From the NCBI GenBank assembly GCA_030748735.1, contig JASMLK010000072.1, forward strand, positions 1 through 64,000: DNA of 64,000 nt, written 5' to 3'. The position numbers and the translations under genes were made by a program. The stretch is from Myxococcota bacterium. Its GTDB lineage: Bacteria; Myxococcota_A; UBA9160; UBA4427. Under the pieces are notes generated by a model. The model was not told the origin of the DNA. It did no database searches and was given only the letters and a program-made list of their open reading frames with translations. Of this stretch, positions 50,860-59,452 are shown one piece after another. Each line of letters starts with the position of its first letter. Position 1 is the stretch's first letter.

Positions 50860-51398
50860 GACTTCGGAAGGCCTTCGATGCCCTGGTCGAGCTGCACGCC
50901 GAGGGTGTTCAGCGCCATCGAAACGAGGTGGTACTGACCGACCGCAAAGATCAGGTCCATCAGCTGTTCGGTCGTGAAGTGGTTGGTGAGTTCGGACCAG
51001 GTGGCGTCGCTCACGAACTGGTCCTCGTGGAGTTCGTCGGTGGCGCGGAGCAGAGCGGCTTCGGCCGCGGTCCAGCCTTCGGCATCTGGCCCTTCGGCCA
51101 GGCGTTCGATGTCGGCGTCGTCGAGCCCGGCGGCTTTGCCGATCACGACGTGTTGTCCCCACTCGTAACCCGAACGACAGAGCCAGCCGACGCGAAGGAT
51201 CGCGAGTTCGCGGTCGCGCGGCGTGAGGCTGCTCTTCATCATGACGTGATTGCCGAACACGAGCCAACGCTTCAGCAGTTTCGGGTGGCGTCCCAGTGTG
51301 CGGAAGATGTTCAGGGGCTTGTCGCCCATGATGTTCTTGAAGCCATCGTCGAGCTGATCGTCGCCGAGGGGTTGCACGCGGGGTTCGTCGAGGCGCAT
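50856..51398 (-). CDS. carboxymuconolactone decarboxylase (CMD/AhpD-like) family protein
   Basis: 180 aa. Family region is LTPRDRELAILRVGWLCRSG followed by YEWGQHVVIGKAAGLDDADI. AhpD-type enzymes carry a CxxC..H redox site here; this one has Cys-Arg-Ser-Gly-Tyr-Glu...His, so only a single Cys remains and a peroxidase-like disulfide role is unlikely. A lyase/decarboxylase-like or unknown role is more plausible. Coupled by a 4-bp overlap to the SDR gene. Confidence 0.83.
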   Translation of the reverse strand: MRLDEPRVQPLGDDQLDDGFKNIMGDKPLNIFRTLGRHPKLLKRWLVFGNHVMMKSSLTPRDRELAILRVGWLCRSGYEWGQHVVIGKAAGLDDADIERLAEGPDAEGWTAAEAALLRATDELHEDQFVSDATWSELTNHFTTEQLMDLIFAVGQYHLVSMALNTLGVQLDQGIEGLPKS

Positions 51399-51488
51399 GG
51401 GGACTCCTGCCGTGGGGGTTCCAGAAGCTCGAAGTCTAGTGCAGGAACGAATTGCTTCCCCGCGTGCGGTTGTGCCGCTTCGTCGCTG

Positions 51489-51758
51489 CTACTCGCGCAA
51501 AGCGCCCAGCTGCTTCTGCTGTCCGGGGTCGAGTTCGTTCTTGATCGCAATCAGCAGACCCATGTGGGCGTACTTCACCTGCACCTCGATCTCCATGACG
51601 CGCTTTGCGGCCGCGAGCGTTGCCTCGCGATCGAGCTTCGTCTTCGAGACCAGGTCCGTGAGTTCTTTTGCGGCTTCCTGCACGAAGGCGTGCAGTTCGA
51701 ACGCAAGTTGCAGTGGTTCGACGTTGTCTGCGATCTCGCCGAGGCGGTCCAGAAGAAG
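51489..51758 (-). pseudogene. C-terminal fragment of a Spy/CpxP-like periplasmic protein
   Basis: About 89 residues in one frame match the helical hairpin of LTXXQ/Spy-type proteins: DRLGEIADNVEPLQLAFELH, KLDREATLAAAKRVMEIEVQ and MGLLIAIKNELDPGQQKQL, the last being the LTxxQ-like motif with D for T. There is no signal peptide or start of its own; upstream the reading frame is taken over by TetR-like sequence in another frame. Probably the 3' end of a gene whose front has been deleted. Confidence 0.5.
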
Positions 51759-51970
51759 CATCCCCCGCTGAAGTGGTCGCCGGCGATGTAGTCGATCCAG
51801 CGATCGACGAGTTCCTCGAGTCTCGCGAGACCGGGTTCCGTTTCCGACGGGCGAAGGACCGCGCTCTCGAAGCGCAAGCGCGCGGCCGCGACGGTTTCGA
51901 GCTGCAGGGCTTCCTTCGAAGCGAAGTGCCCGGCGACGCCGCTCTTCGACATCCCGATCGAGCCCCCCAA
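51752..51970 (-). pseudogene. fragment of a TetR-family regulator
   Basis: 73 residues match the second half of a TetR DNA-binding domain and the start of its ligand domain: SIGMSKSGVAGHFASKEALQ and LARLEELVDRWIDYIAGDHF, ending at GGCFF. The first helices of the HTH are missing, and the expected C-terminal 90 residues are replaced, one frame over, by Spy-like sequence. So two broken genes meet at about 51755. Confidence 0.5.
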
Positions 51971-52139
51971 CGAAAGGAGCCTCCATCATGGGTGTCCCCA
52001 CCACCCTTCTGATCGTGGTCGCGGTCGGCCTCCCCGCCGCCGAATCGGTGCGCTCGCTTTCGGTCGGGCACTGATTCCACGTCCCGTCGCTCGTGTAGGC
52101 TCCCCCACTGGCCAGAATGTCGGTCGGAGGGAGTCATCC

Positions 52140-53627
52140 ATGCGCGTGGTTCTGGTCGTCGGTACGGCGGTCTTGTTCTTCATCCTCGGGCTCGCCCTGG
52201 GTGGGAGTCAGCTCGGAAGTGGCCTCGGTGAGCAGGCGGCGAACCTCGCCGGCCGTGCGACCAGCGCGGCGCTCGAAACGGTCGCCCAGCGCGGCAGCAT
52301 CGATACGCGATCGCTCGTGCTGCTCGAAAACCCGCGCGTCATGGCCGCGGTCGCGCGGATCGGTGGCTTCGGCGGTGAGTTCTCCCGCTCGGTTGCGATG
52401 AACATGTTCTCGCGGCTTCCCGAGGCGATCGAAGACGCGCGCGAAAAGAGCAGCGTCGTCGAACTGGCCCCGCGCAGCTATTTGCTTCGCCTACCCATCG
52501 TGAACGCCGTCTACTTCGACACTGACGCGGGCGGCGTGCTGGTCGACACCGGCATGGGGCCGGGCGGCCCCGCGATTCTCGACCTGATCCGCACGATCAG
52601 CGACAAGCCGCTGCACACCATCATCTACACCCACGGTCACGTGGATCACGCCTTTGGCACCTGGGCGATCGCCGAAGCCGGGCAAACGCCGCAGATCGTC
52701 GCCCACGCAGACCTGCCGCGACGCGTCGAGCGCTACATGAAGCTGCGCGGTTCGATCGCGCGCTACATGAGCCAGCCCGAAGACCAACTCCCGCTGACGC
52801 GCGAGGACTTCGTCTGGCCGACCCAGACCTTTCACGATCGTCTCGAGCTCGAGATCGGCGGCGAAACGTTCGTGCTGCAACATCACCGCGGCGAAACGGA
52901 CGACCAGCTCTACGTCTGGGTCCCGGGTCGTGGGGCGCTCGCGAGCGCTGATTACTACCAGGGCTTCCTCCCCAACGGGGGCAACGGCAAACGCGTACAG
53001 CGCCACATCGAGGACTGGGCCGTGGCTCTGCGCGAAATGGCAGACCTCGAGCCGAAGGTTCTCCTCCCCGCCCACGGCGAAGGCAGCACCGACACGGCAC
53101 AGATCCAACGCGACTTCCGCCGCCTTGCCGAGGCTTTCGAGAGCATCGCGCAACAGACCATCGACGGGTTGAATCGCGGCCTGCGCAAAGACGAAGTCGT
53201 GCGCAACGTGAAGCTGCCCGAGCATCTCGCGAGCGACCACAAGCTGCGGGAGCACTACGTGACGGTGCAGGACGTCGCCAAGATGGTGGCCAGGCAGTAC
53301 ACGGGCTGGTGGGACGACTGGCCGTCGCACTGGACGCCGGTCGATTCGATTTCGCTATCCCGCTCGGTGCTCGAGGAAACGGGGGGGATGGAGCAGCTGG
53401 TCGAGCGAACGCGCGAGATCATGCGAGGTGACCTGCGTCTCGCGAGCCAGTACGCCGACTGGGCGTTTGAAGCCGATCCGACCGACCCCCTCGCGCAGCA
53501 ACTCGTGATCGACGTCTACCGCGAGCGCATTCTCGACCCCGGTTGCCGCACGCAGGAAGCTCTCGTGTACATCGACGCCATGACGGCCGCGCGGCAGGCG
53601 CAGATAGACGTTGCAAGTCTGCGCTGA
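52140..53627 (+). CDS. membrane-anchored metallo-beta-lactamase-fold hydrolase, alkylsulfatase-like
   Basis: 495 aa. ATG 52140 with GGAGGGAG upstream. One N-terminal hydrophobic helix (VVLVVGTAVLFFILGLALGG) targets it to the periplasm or membrane. The metal motif THGHVDHAFG (His165, His167, Asp169, His170) and LLPAHGEG give the two-zinc site, and FVLQHHRGETDDQLYVW the further ligands. YTGWWDDWPSHWTPVDSISL and the helical segment ASQYADWAFEADPTDPLAQQ match the dimerisation domain of SdsA1/BDS1-type alkyl sulfatases. These hydrolyse primary alkyl sulfates to alcohol and sulfate. The usual C-terminal SCP2-like domain is not present, so the protein is shorter than SdsA1. Confidence 0.85.
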   Translation: MRVVLVVGTAVLFFILGLALGGSQLGSGLGEQAANLAGRATSAALETVAQRGSIDTRSLVLLENPRVMAAVARIGGFGGEFSRSVAMNMFSRLPEAIEDAREKSSVVELAPRSYLLRLPIVNAVYFDTDAGGVLVDTGMGPGGPAILDLIRTISDKPLHTIIYTHGHVDHAFGTWAIAEAGQTPQIVAHADLPRRVERYMKLRGSIARYMSQPEDQLPLTREDFVWPTQTFHDRLELEIGGETFVLQHHRGETDDQLYVWVPGRGALASADYYQGFLPNGGNGKRVQRHIEDWAVALREMADLEPKVLLPAHGEGSTDTAQIQRDFRRLAEAFESIAQQTIDGLNRGLRKDEVVRNVKLPEHLASDHKLREHYVTVQDVAKMVARQYTGWWDDWPSHWTPVDSISLSRSVLEETGGMEQLVERTREIMRGDLRLASQYADWAFEADPTDPLAQQLVIDVYRERILDPGCRTQEALVYIDAMTAARQAQIDVASLR

Positions 53628-53665
53628 GGCCGGCGCGAATAGCACGCGAAGATTATCCTCGGCCA

Positions 53666-54475
53666 ATGCCCATACTTCTCGAGACCCCGACCGATCACCC
53701 CCACGTGGCCGTCGTCACCCTCGACCGGCCCGAACGGGCGAACGCCCTCGACCCCGCGATGTTGACCGCGCTGGCGAAAGCCTGGCGCACGATCGCGGAC
53801 GCCCCCGACATCCGGGTTGCCATCGTGCGAGGCGCGGGCGATCGCGTCTTCTGTTCGGGGATGGACGTCGCAGCGACCCTTTCGGCTTCGCAGCAACTCC
53901 ATCGCGGCGAGCGCGTCAGCGAAGACGAATTCGAAGGTCTTCGCTGTGTGAGTACCGCGCTGCTCGCGGGTTTCGATCTCGGCAGACCGCTGATCTGCGC
54001 CATCAACGGTCACGCCCGCGCGGGCGGTTTCGACCTGATGCTCGCGAGCGAGATCCGCATCGCGGTACCCGAAGCGACCTTCGCCCTCGAAGAAGTCGCG
54101 CTCGGTCTCTATCCAACGGGCAACGCGAGCGTGATGTTGCCGCGGCAGATCGGTTGGGCACACGCACACGAGATCATGCTGACGGCGAAACCCTTCGACG
54201 CCGAAAAAGCTGCACGCATCGGGGTCATCAACGAGATCGTCGAGCGCGACCAGCTGATGCCGCGTGCATTCGAGTTGGCCGACACGATCGCGGGCAACGC
54301 TCCGCTGGCGGTGAGCGCAACGCGCAACGGCGTGCGTGAACTGCTCGGGATGGATCTCGAGAGTGCCTACATCCGGCAGGAAGAAATCGGCGCGCCCTTG
54401 CGCAAGACCGAAGACGCGCGTGAAGCCCAACGGGCCTTCATGGAAAAGCGACCGCCGGTCTTCAAGGGCCGCTGA
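53666..54475 (+). CDS. enoyl-CoA hydratase/isomerase family protein
   Basis: 269 aa, ATG 53666. Crotonase fold with FCSGMDVAATL and INGHARAGGFDLMLASEIRI (oxyanion hole) and ALEEVALGLYPTGNASVML. The first catalytic Glu position is Asp (GGFDLML) and the second region keeps Glu in ALEEV, so hydratase, isomerase or another crotonase reaction is possible. Tail EKRPPVFKGR is the usual end. It follows the alkylsulfatase-like gene by 38 bp in the same direction and may be co-transcribed with it. Confidence 0.87.
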   Translation: MPILLETPTDHPHVAVVTLDRPERANALDPAMLTALAKAWRTIADAPDIRVAIVRGAGDRVFCSGMDVAATLSASQQLHRGERVSEDEFEGLRCVSTALLAGFDLGRPLICAINGHARAGGFDLMLASEIRIAVPEATFALEEVALGLYPTGNASVMLPRQIGWAHAHEIMLTAKPFDAEKAARIGVINEIVERDQLMPRAFELADTIAGNAPLAVSATRNGVRELLGMDLESAYIRQEEIGAPLRKTEDAREAQRAFMEKRPPVFKGR

Positions 54476-54497
54476 GTGCAACAGGGAACATCGACCC

Positions 54498-54848
54498 ATG
54501 CTCGAAGTCACCGGGCCGAACGCAGAGCAGATCAGCTACTGGAATGAGGTGACCGGCCCCAGGTGGGTGCGGCTCACGGATACGATCGATCGTCGCATCG
54601 ATGCCGCTTTTCGCGACGTGTCGATCGACGGCTTCGAAACGACCATCGACGTCGCAGCGGCTGGTTCGCTGGACGACGCAGTTCAGTTCATGAGCGAAAT
54701 GGGTCCGGCGGGTGCGATGCTGCGCGACGCATCCCCCGAAGTTGCCGAGGCCGCGCGCGGATCGATTCGCGATGTGCTCGCGAAACACGATCAGGGCGGA
54801 CGCATCGATCTCGCGGCCACGGTATGGTTCGTGAGTGCGCGCGCTTGA
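54498..54848 (+). CDS. deletion derivative of a class I SAM-dependent methyltransferase
   Basis: 116 aa. The first 25 residues (NAEQISYWNEVTGPRWVRL) match the front of a ~270-residue methyltransferase. The last 65 (QFMSEMGPAGAMLRDASPEV, IDLAATVWFVSARA) match its C-terminal end. The whole SAM-binding Rossmann core, expected between, is missing, but the frame is intact. It should not bind SAM and is likely non-functional, or at best a regulatory stub. Stop codon overlaps a possible TTG start of the following kinase pseudogene. Confidence 0.6.
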   Translation: MLEVTGPNAEQISYWNEVTGPRWVRLTDTIDRRIDAAFRDVSIDGFETTIDVAAAGSLDDAVQFMSEMGPAGAMLRDASPEVAEAARGSIRDVLAKHDQGGRIDLAATVWFVSARA

Positions 54849-54868
54849 TCGCAAACCCGGGGGATCGC

Positions 54869-56657
54869 TTGCACGAGAGCATCGACCAGCAACCGCACGA
54901 CGAAGCGACCCGGCTCGCGGCCGTGGAGCGCTGCGCCGTCGTCGATCTCGACTTCGACGAACGCTACGCCGGGGTGCTTCGCATCGCGTCTCGGGTCTTC
55001 GACGTTCCGTTCGCGATGATCACGGTGGTGACCGAACACGACCTCTAGATCAAAGCGGGTGTCGGGCTCCAGCCCGCGCGGGTGCGTCGGGGGAAAGGGT
55101 TGTGTGAGGCCGTCGTCGAGAGCGGTGAACTCGTCCATCACGTTGATCTGCACCTCGACCGCGATGCCCGACATCATCCGCTCGCCGAAGGTCTCAGGTT
55201 CTATGCAGGCGCCCCCGTACGTACGCCCGAGGGCCAGGTGCTGGGCACGCTCTGCGTCGCGGACACCCAGCCGCGTGAGTTCGATGCACGCGAGCGTCTG
55301 ACTCTCGAAGATCTCGCCGAAACCGTTACCGACCTGCTCCGCCACGAGCGCACGGAGCGCCAGCGCGACGAAATTCTCGGTCGATTGACCGCAATATCGG
55401 AGGCCCCCCATCTAATCATCATCGAGATAGATGGGGACGGGATCATTTGCCACGCAAGTCCGTCGGTGGAAGGCATCATGGGCTACGCGCCATCGCAGAT
55501 CCAAGGCAGATCCTTCCTCGAGTTCGTTCATCCCGATGCGCGAGATCAGCTGGCCAATGAGTACGCGGTTATCGTCACTGGGGTTCCGAACGAAGGCGAA
55601 AGCGAGTTCATCGCCCGCGACGGCAGCTACCGGACACTCGCCTGGTCGATCTGCCCCGAAGCCGCGCCGAGTGAGACATCGCATGCCGTCACGATCTTGC
55701 GCGACGTCTCGGAGCGGGTCCGTGCCCAACGCGAAGTCGCCGAAGCGGCTGAACGCCACCGGCAGCTGTTCGCGACCAGCCGCGATGCCATGGCGTTGAC
55801 GTTGCCCGACTCGGGACAGGCCACCGACGTGAACAACGCATTCTGCGAACTGCTTGGATACACCGTCGACGAGGTCAGGGGCATGGATCTGGAGAGGCTT
55901 CGCATCTCCGAGGCGTCGAGCCAGGCAGAGATGCAGTCGAGGCTCGACGATCTCGTCGAGAGGGGGTTCACCGACGAATGGGAGCGCGTGTTTCGCACCA
56001 AAGGGGGCGAAGAGGTTCCTGTGTCGGTGTGCGCCTGGATGCTGCGCGACGTTCAAGGGAACCCGGCATCGATTCTGACGAGGATTCGCGACATCCGCGA
56101 AGAGCGGGCGCGGGAGCGCATGCAGAGCCGGCTTCAGGAAGAACTCGAAGAGCGCGTTCGCGCCCGCACACGAGAACTCGAGGAAACGCTCAATCGTCTA
56201 CAGGCGGCCGAGCGACTCGCGTCGGTGGGCACCCTCGCTTCGGGGGTCGCCCACCAGATCAACAACCCGATCGGCGCGATCCTGGCGGCTTCGGAACTCG
56301 CGCTGATGTGCGAGGACGAAGACGACTTCAAGGAAACCTGGCGTCGTGCGTTGATGGACGCCGTAGAGCAGTCGCGGCGTTGCGGTCGCATCGTGCGGTC
56401 CATGTTGCAGTATTCGCAGGGCACGCGTCGAGGTGGCGGACGACGGCGTGGGGATTTCCGAAGGTGACCGAAGGCGCGTCTTCGATCCCTTCTTCACGAC
56501 GCGGCAGGAGAAGGGGGGCACCGGGCTTGGTCTCAGCGTTGCTGAAGGTATCGTGAAGGATCTCGGCGGAGAGATCCGGGTCGAGCAGCGAGGGCAGGGC
56601 GGGACGCTGGTGACGATTACGCTGCCGTTCGAAGGTGGGGAATCACCGGCAATCTGA
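54869..56657 (+). pseudogene. GAF-PAS-PAS sensor histidine kinase, broken twice
   Basis: From TTG 54869 the frame reads RLAAVERCAVVDLDFDERYA and VFDVPFAMITVVTEHDL, the first half of a GAF domain. Then a TAG at 55046-55048 stands where relatives have Trp, and the same frame continues IKAGVGLQPAR. GAF, two PAS domains and HisKA follow. At about 56430 the sequence jumps to another frame for the end of the ATPase domain (DDGVGIS, FDPFFTTR, GGTGLGLSV). The N box and roughly 60 residues before it are missing. The gene cannot make an active kinase. Confidence 0.7.
55082..56467 (+). CDS. longest open piece of the broken kinase: GAF end, two PAS domains, HisKA
   Basis: 461 aa from GTG 55082, downstream of the amber codon. 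Contents in order: second half of GAF (AGAPVRTPEGQVLGTLCVAD), PAS (ISEAPHLIIIEIDGDGIICH; SVEGIMGYAPSQIQGRSFLE), PAS (TDVNNAFCELLGYTVDEVRG), coiled coil (RLQEELEERVRARTRELEE), and HisKA with phospho-His in LASGVAHQINNPIGAI. It ends in arginine-rich out-of-frame sequence instead of an ATPase domain. If translated, it could at most act as a sensor or phospho-acceptor without kinase activity. Confidence 0.5.
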   Translation: MRRGKGLCEAVVESGELVHHVDLHLDRDARHHPLAEGLRFYAGAPVRTPEGQVLGTLCVADTQPREFDARERLTLEDLAETVTDLLRHERTERQRDEILGRLTAISEAPHLIIIEIDGDGIICHASPSVEGIMGYAPSQIQGRSFLEFVHPDARDQLANEYAVIVTGVPNEGESEFIARDGSYRTLAWSICPEAAPSETSHAVTILRDVSERVRAQREVAEAAERHRQLFATSRDAMALTLPDSGQATDVNNAFCELLGYTVDEVRGMDLERLRISEASSQAEMQSRLDDLVERGFTDEWERVFRTKGGEEVPVSVCAWMLRDVQGNPASILTRIRDIREERARERMQSRLQEELEERVRARTRELEETLNRLQAAERLASVGTLASGVAHQINNPIGAILAASELALMCEDEDDFKETWRRALMDAVEQSRRCGRIVRSMLQYSQGTRRGGGRRRGDFRR

Positions 56658-56894
56658 GCAGCCGGACTGGCGCGATACGCCAGCGCCGAAACCTGCTTTC
56701 GTGTGCAACCAGCCGGCTGGCGAGCGGTGTCCAAGGAGACACTGTCGAGTGTGATGCGCCTCACGTCGCCCTCGATCGTGATGCCGATCTCCAAATGGGT
56801 TGCATTCGGACAGGTGTGTCGCCGATACGCAGCTCCGTCCCGTAAGCCGATCCCGCTCGACACTGCGATTGGTGAAAGACCGGAAGAGGTGAAC

Positions 56895-57040
56895 GTGTTC
56901 CGGCCCATTCGTTTCGTGCCCGCAGTGGCGGCGTCGATCTCACTGCTGTGCTTCGGCGCTGCGTCCGCGCACGCGACCTGGCGGCTCTACGCGAGCGGTG
57001 ACTTCGGTTATTCGATCGGGAAACAGAAGGTCAAGGGCAA
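56895..57040 (+). pseudogene. N-terminal stub of an exported protein, cut by an IS110 remnant
   Basis: GTG 56895 follows GGAAGAGG. It gives a signal peptide (PAVAASISLLCFGAASAHA) and the first strand of a possible outer-membrane-type protein (ATWRLYASGDFGYSIGKQK). From about 57030 the antisense strand carries transposase sequence, so the remainder of the gene is gone. The open frame goes on to 57410 but only as a mirror of the transposase remnant and later non-coding sequence. Confidence 0.45.
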
Positions 57041-57260
57041 CGCCGAAGTCGGCCAGCCGGTATGCGAGGCCGGTTCCGAGCCCGTCGAAGCGAATCGGCC
57101 CGGGGGCCCGTTTGCGCACCCGCCGCGCGAACCGCCGAAGTCCGTCGGCGGAGTTCGTGAAGCGGTCGACCAAGGCGTTCTCGCCTCCAGCCAACAGGAC
57201 CGTGGCGTGGATCGTCTCCTGGTGCGCATCCAGACCGATATGCGTGGTATCGTTCGTCAT
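57030..57260 (-). mobile_element. remnant of an IS110-family transposase (N-terminal part)
   Basis: ATG 57260 opens TNDTTHIGLDAHQETIHATV, the start of an IS110/IS1111 DEDD transposase with the first catalytic Asp in GLDAH. It continues FTNSADGLRRFARRVRKRAP and RFDGLGTGLAYRLADFGV. At about residue 77 the homology ends; IS110 transposases have 300-400 residues, so the catalytic serine domain is missing. A GGGCCG/CGGCCC hairpin at 57317-57330 lies in its upstream region. It truncates the exported-protein gene described at 56895. Confidence 0.7.
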
Positions 57261-57392
57261 GACCGGTTTCTCTCGCATGCGGCTCTGCTGATCTCGGTCA
57301 GCAACCCGTGGAAAAAGGGCCGAACGGCCCCGTATTCGTCAATGCTTCGAGCACGATGGTTGCGAGATGGAGCCGGTCACTCCACAGGGTCG

Positions 57393-57571
57393 AGCCCGGA
57401 TTATTCATGAAGCCCTACTGCGGAGCCAGCAAGCACTGCCATTTCACGGCCTTCTCCCTTGGGCCTCCCCGACGTACTGAAAGTACGTCTGCGGGGCCTA
57501 CGGTCCGAGGTCCGCGAACTGTCAGCGCTTTCGGACTTCTCGCTACGGGCTTCATGAATAATCGGGCTAGA
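57393..57571. mobile_element. 179-bp MITE-like element with terminal inverted repeats
   Basis: 57393-57418 and 57544-57571 are inverted copies of the same repeat (the right copy reads GGGCTTCATGAATAATC and ends GGGCTAGA). The two differ by a few positions, including one missing C. Between them is non-coding sequence with a strong hairpin: GACGTACT (57471-57478) and AGTACGTC (57482-57489) around a GAA loop, extended by CCCC/GGGG. No transposase frame is inside. The element ends 5 bp before the antiporter start codon, so it probably holds or replaces that gene's promoter. A solo copy of the repeat is at 11833. Confidence 0.55.
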
Positions 57572-57576
57572 AGGCC

Positions 57577-59436
57577 ATGCACGTAGCGATATCCACGTTC
57601 GTGATCGCACTTGCGGCTGGTGTGCTCGGTCAGTCGATTGCGAAGCACCTGCGGATCCCCGGCATCGTGATCCTGCTCGGCCTGGGTGTGGGGCTCGGGC
57701 CCGACGGTCTCTCGTGGGTCGAGCCTCAGGCGCTGGGCACCGGGCTCTTCGACATCGTCGAACTCGCGGTGGCCGTGATCCTCTTCGAGGGCGGCATGAA
57801 CCTCGAGCTTTCGCGTCTGCAGCGCTCGCAGCGCGCGATTCGAAGGCTCGTGACCTGGGGCGCAATCGTTACCGGCATCGGTGCCACCGTTGCGGCGCAC
57901 GAGTTGTTGGGCTGGTCGTGGCTGTTGGCCGCCATGTTCGGAAGCCTCGTCACGGTGACCGGGCCCACGGTCGTGGGACCCTTGGTGGGCGAACTCCGCC
58001 TGCGTCCGCGCGTCGCGACGGTGCTCGAAGCCGAGGGCGTCCTGATCGATCCGATCGGCGCGATCCTGGCGGTCCTGGTGCTCGAAGTCGCCCTGGCGCC
58101 CGACACCGACACCCTGGCGATCGGCGGCCGTGCGGTCCTGATGCAGTTGGGCTTCGGCGCGTTCATGGGGTTGGCGGGTGGCGTGCTCCTGGGAGGGCTG
58201 CTGCGTGTCAAGCGACTGGTCCCCGATGGCTACGAGAACATCGTCGCACTCGCATCGGTCTTGTTGCTCTTCGTGGCGAGCAACATGGTCGTTCCGCACA
58301 GTGGTATCCTCGCCGTGCCGATCGCGGGCGTGGTGGTGGGCAATGCGGGGAGCCGCGTCGACCGAGACCTGCGCGAGTTCAAGGATCAGTTGAGCGTTCT
58401 GTTGATCGGCTTGCTGTTCGTTTTGCTGGCCGCCGACGTCCGCATGGCCGAGATCCAGTCGCTGGGCGCGGCCGGCGCGCTCACGGTTGCAGCACTCGTC
58501 TTCGTGGTCCGGCCCATCAACGTCGCACTGTGTACGGCGGGTTCGGATCTCACCGTGCGCGAGCGCATGCTCGTCGCCTGGGTGGCACCGCGCGGCATCG
58601 TGGCGGCTGCCGTGGCTTCGATTTCGGCGGTCGGGATGGCGGACCACGGCATGGCGGGCGGCGACGCCCTGCGCGCGATGGTGTTCTTGACGATTGCGGG
58701 AACCGTGGTCCTGGCGGGCTTCACCGCCAAGCCCCTCGCTGTGCTGCTCGGCGTGCGACTTCCGGGACGCGACACGGTCGGCATCCTCGGGATTCCCGGT
58801 CTGGGGCTCATGCTGGGAGAAGCTCTTCGCGACGCCGGCCAGACGATCGTCTTCCTCGACGCGAACCCCCAGCATTGCCGTCAGGCCGAAGATGCGGGCT
58901 TCAACGTCGTGTTCGGCAACGCCCTGCAGGACCGCACCCTGCAGCGCGCACGTTTCGAACTCGTGGGCACGACGATCGGCGTGACGGGCAACGATGCCCT
59001 CAACCGAAGCTTCGTGACGACCGCCGCCGAGCACTTCAACGTCCCCCGCGGCCTGGCGGCCCAGCGACGCGACGACGTCGATTCGGAAGTCGAAGGGCTG
59101 TTCAAGCGACCCCACGACGTCGAACGCTGGGACGTTCGCATCCGCCACGACATGGTGGTGAAAGAGGAATGGCAGTTCGTCGCAGAGCCGGAGCCCGCCC
59201 CCGAGCCCGAATCGGAGCCGACGGGTATGACGGCCGTGCGCAGCGGAGAGCGCTTCGTGCTGTTGTTCGTGACGCGCGGCAAGCGCGGGTTCCCCACGAC
59301 GCGCAGCTACGAGCCGAAAGCGGGCGACCTCGTCACGGTCGTGATCCACACCCAGGAACTCGAAGAGGCCCACGCCGAACTGCGGGAAAGGGGCTTCGAA
59401 CCCGCGAGCGAGAAACCGCCGGCCCAAGCGGAGTAG
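57577..59436 (+). CDS. cation/proton antiporter (CPA family) with C-terminal nucleotide-binding domain
   Basis: 619 aa. Residues 1-390 hold 11-12 hydrophobic helices of a sodium/proton exchanger: HLRIPGIVILLGLGVGLGPD, VILFEGGMNLELSRLQ, VTVTGPTVVGPLV, LEAEGVLIDPIGAILAVLVL (the transport-site Asp region) and WVAPRGIVAAAVASI. From about 400 there is a TrkA-N/RCK-like Rossmann domain (LGIPGLGLMLGEALRDAGQT, FLDANPQHCRQAEDAGFNVV), then a second cytoplasmic segment and an acidic linker (PEPAPEPESEPTG). It likely exchanges Na+ or K+ for H+ under nucleotide control. It starts at the edge of the MITE-like element. Confidence 0.9.
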   Translation: MHVAISTFVIALAAGVLGQSIAKHLRIPGIVILLGLGVGLGPDGLSWVEPQALGTGLFDIVELAVAVILFEGGMNLELSRLQRSQRAIRRLVTWGAIVTGIGATVAAHELLGWSWLLAAMFGSLVTVTGPTVVGPLVGELRLRPRVATVLEAEGVLIDPIGAILAVLVLEVALAPDTDTLAIGGRAVLMQLGFGAFMGLAGGVLLGGLLRVKRLVPDGYENIVALASVLLLFVASNMVVPHSGILAVPIAGVVVGNAGSRVDRDLREFKDQLSVLLIGLLFVLLAADVRMAEIQSLGAAGALTVAALVFVVRPINVALCTAGSDLTVRERMLVAWVAPRGIVAAAVASISAVGMADHGMAGGDALRAMVFLTIAGTVVLAGFTAKPLAVLLGVRLPGRDTVGILGIPGLGLMLGEALRDAGQTIVFLDANPQHCRQAEDAGFNVVFGNALQDRTLQRARFELVGTTIGVTGNDALNRSFVTTAAEHFNVPRGLAAQRRDDVDSEVEGLFKRPHDVERWDVRIRHDMVVKEEWQFVAEPEPAPEPESEPTGMTAVRSGERFVLLFVTRGKRGFPTTRSYEPKAGDLVTVVIHTQELEEAHAELRERGFEPASEKPPAQAE

Positions 59437-59452
59437 GGCCGCCGCAGGCGAG

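Noticed and set aside
55046-55048. TAG recoding (for example as Trp or pyrrolysine) in the GAF domain of the kinase
   Set aside because: TAG ends other clearly normal genes here, such as the acyl-CoA ligase (19026-19028) and the NMO-like gene at 28299. No recoding signal or pyrrolysine genes are seen, and the kinase is also broken elsewhere.
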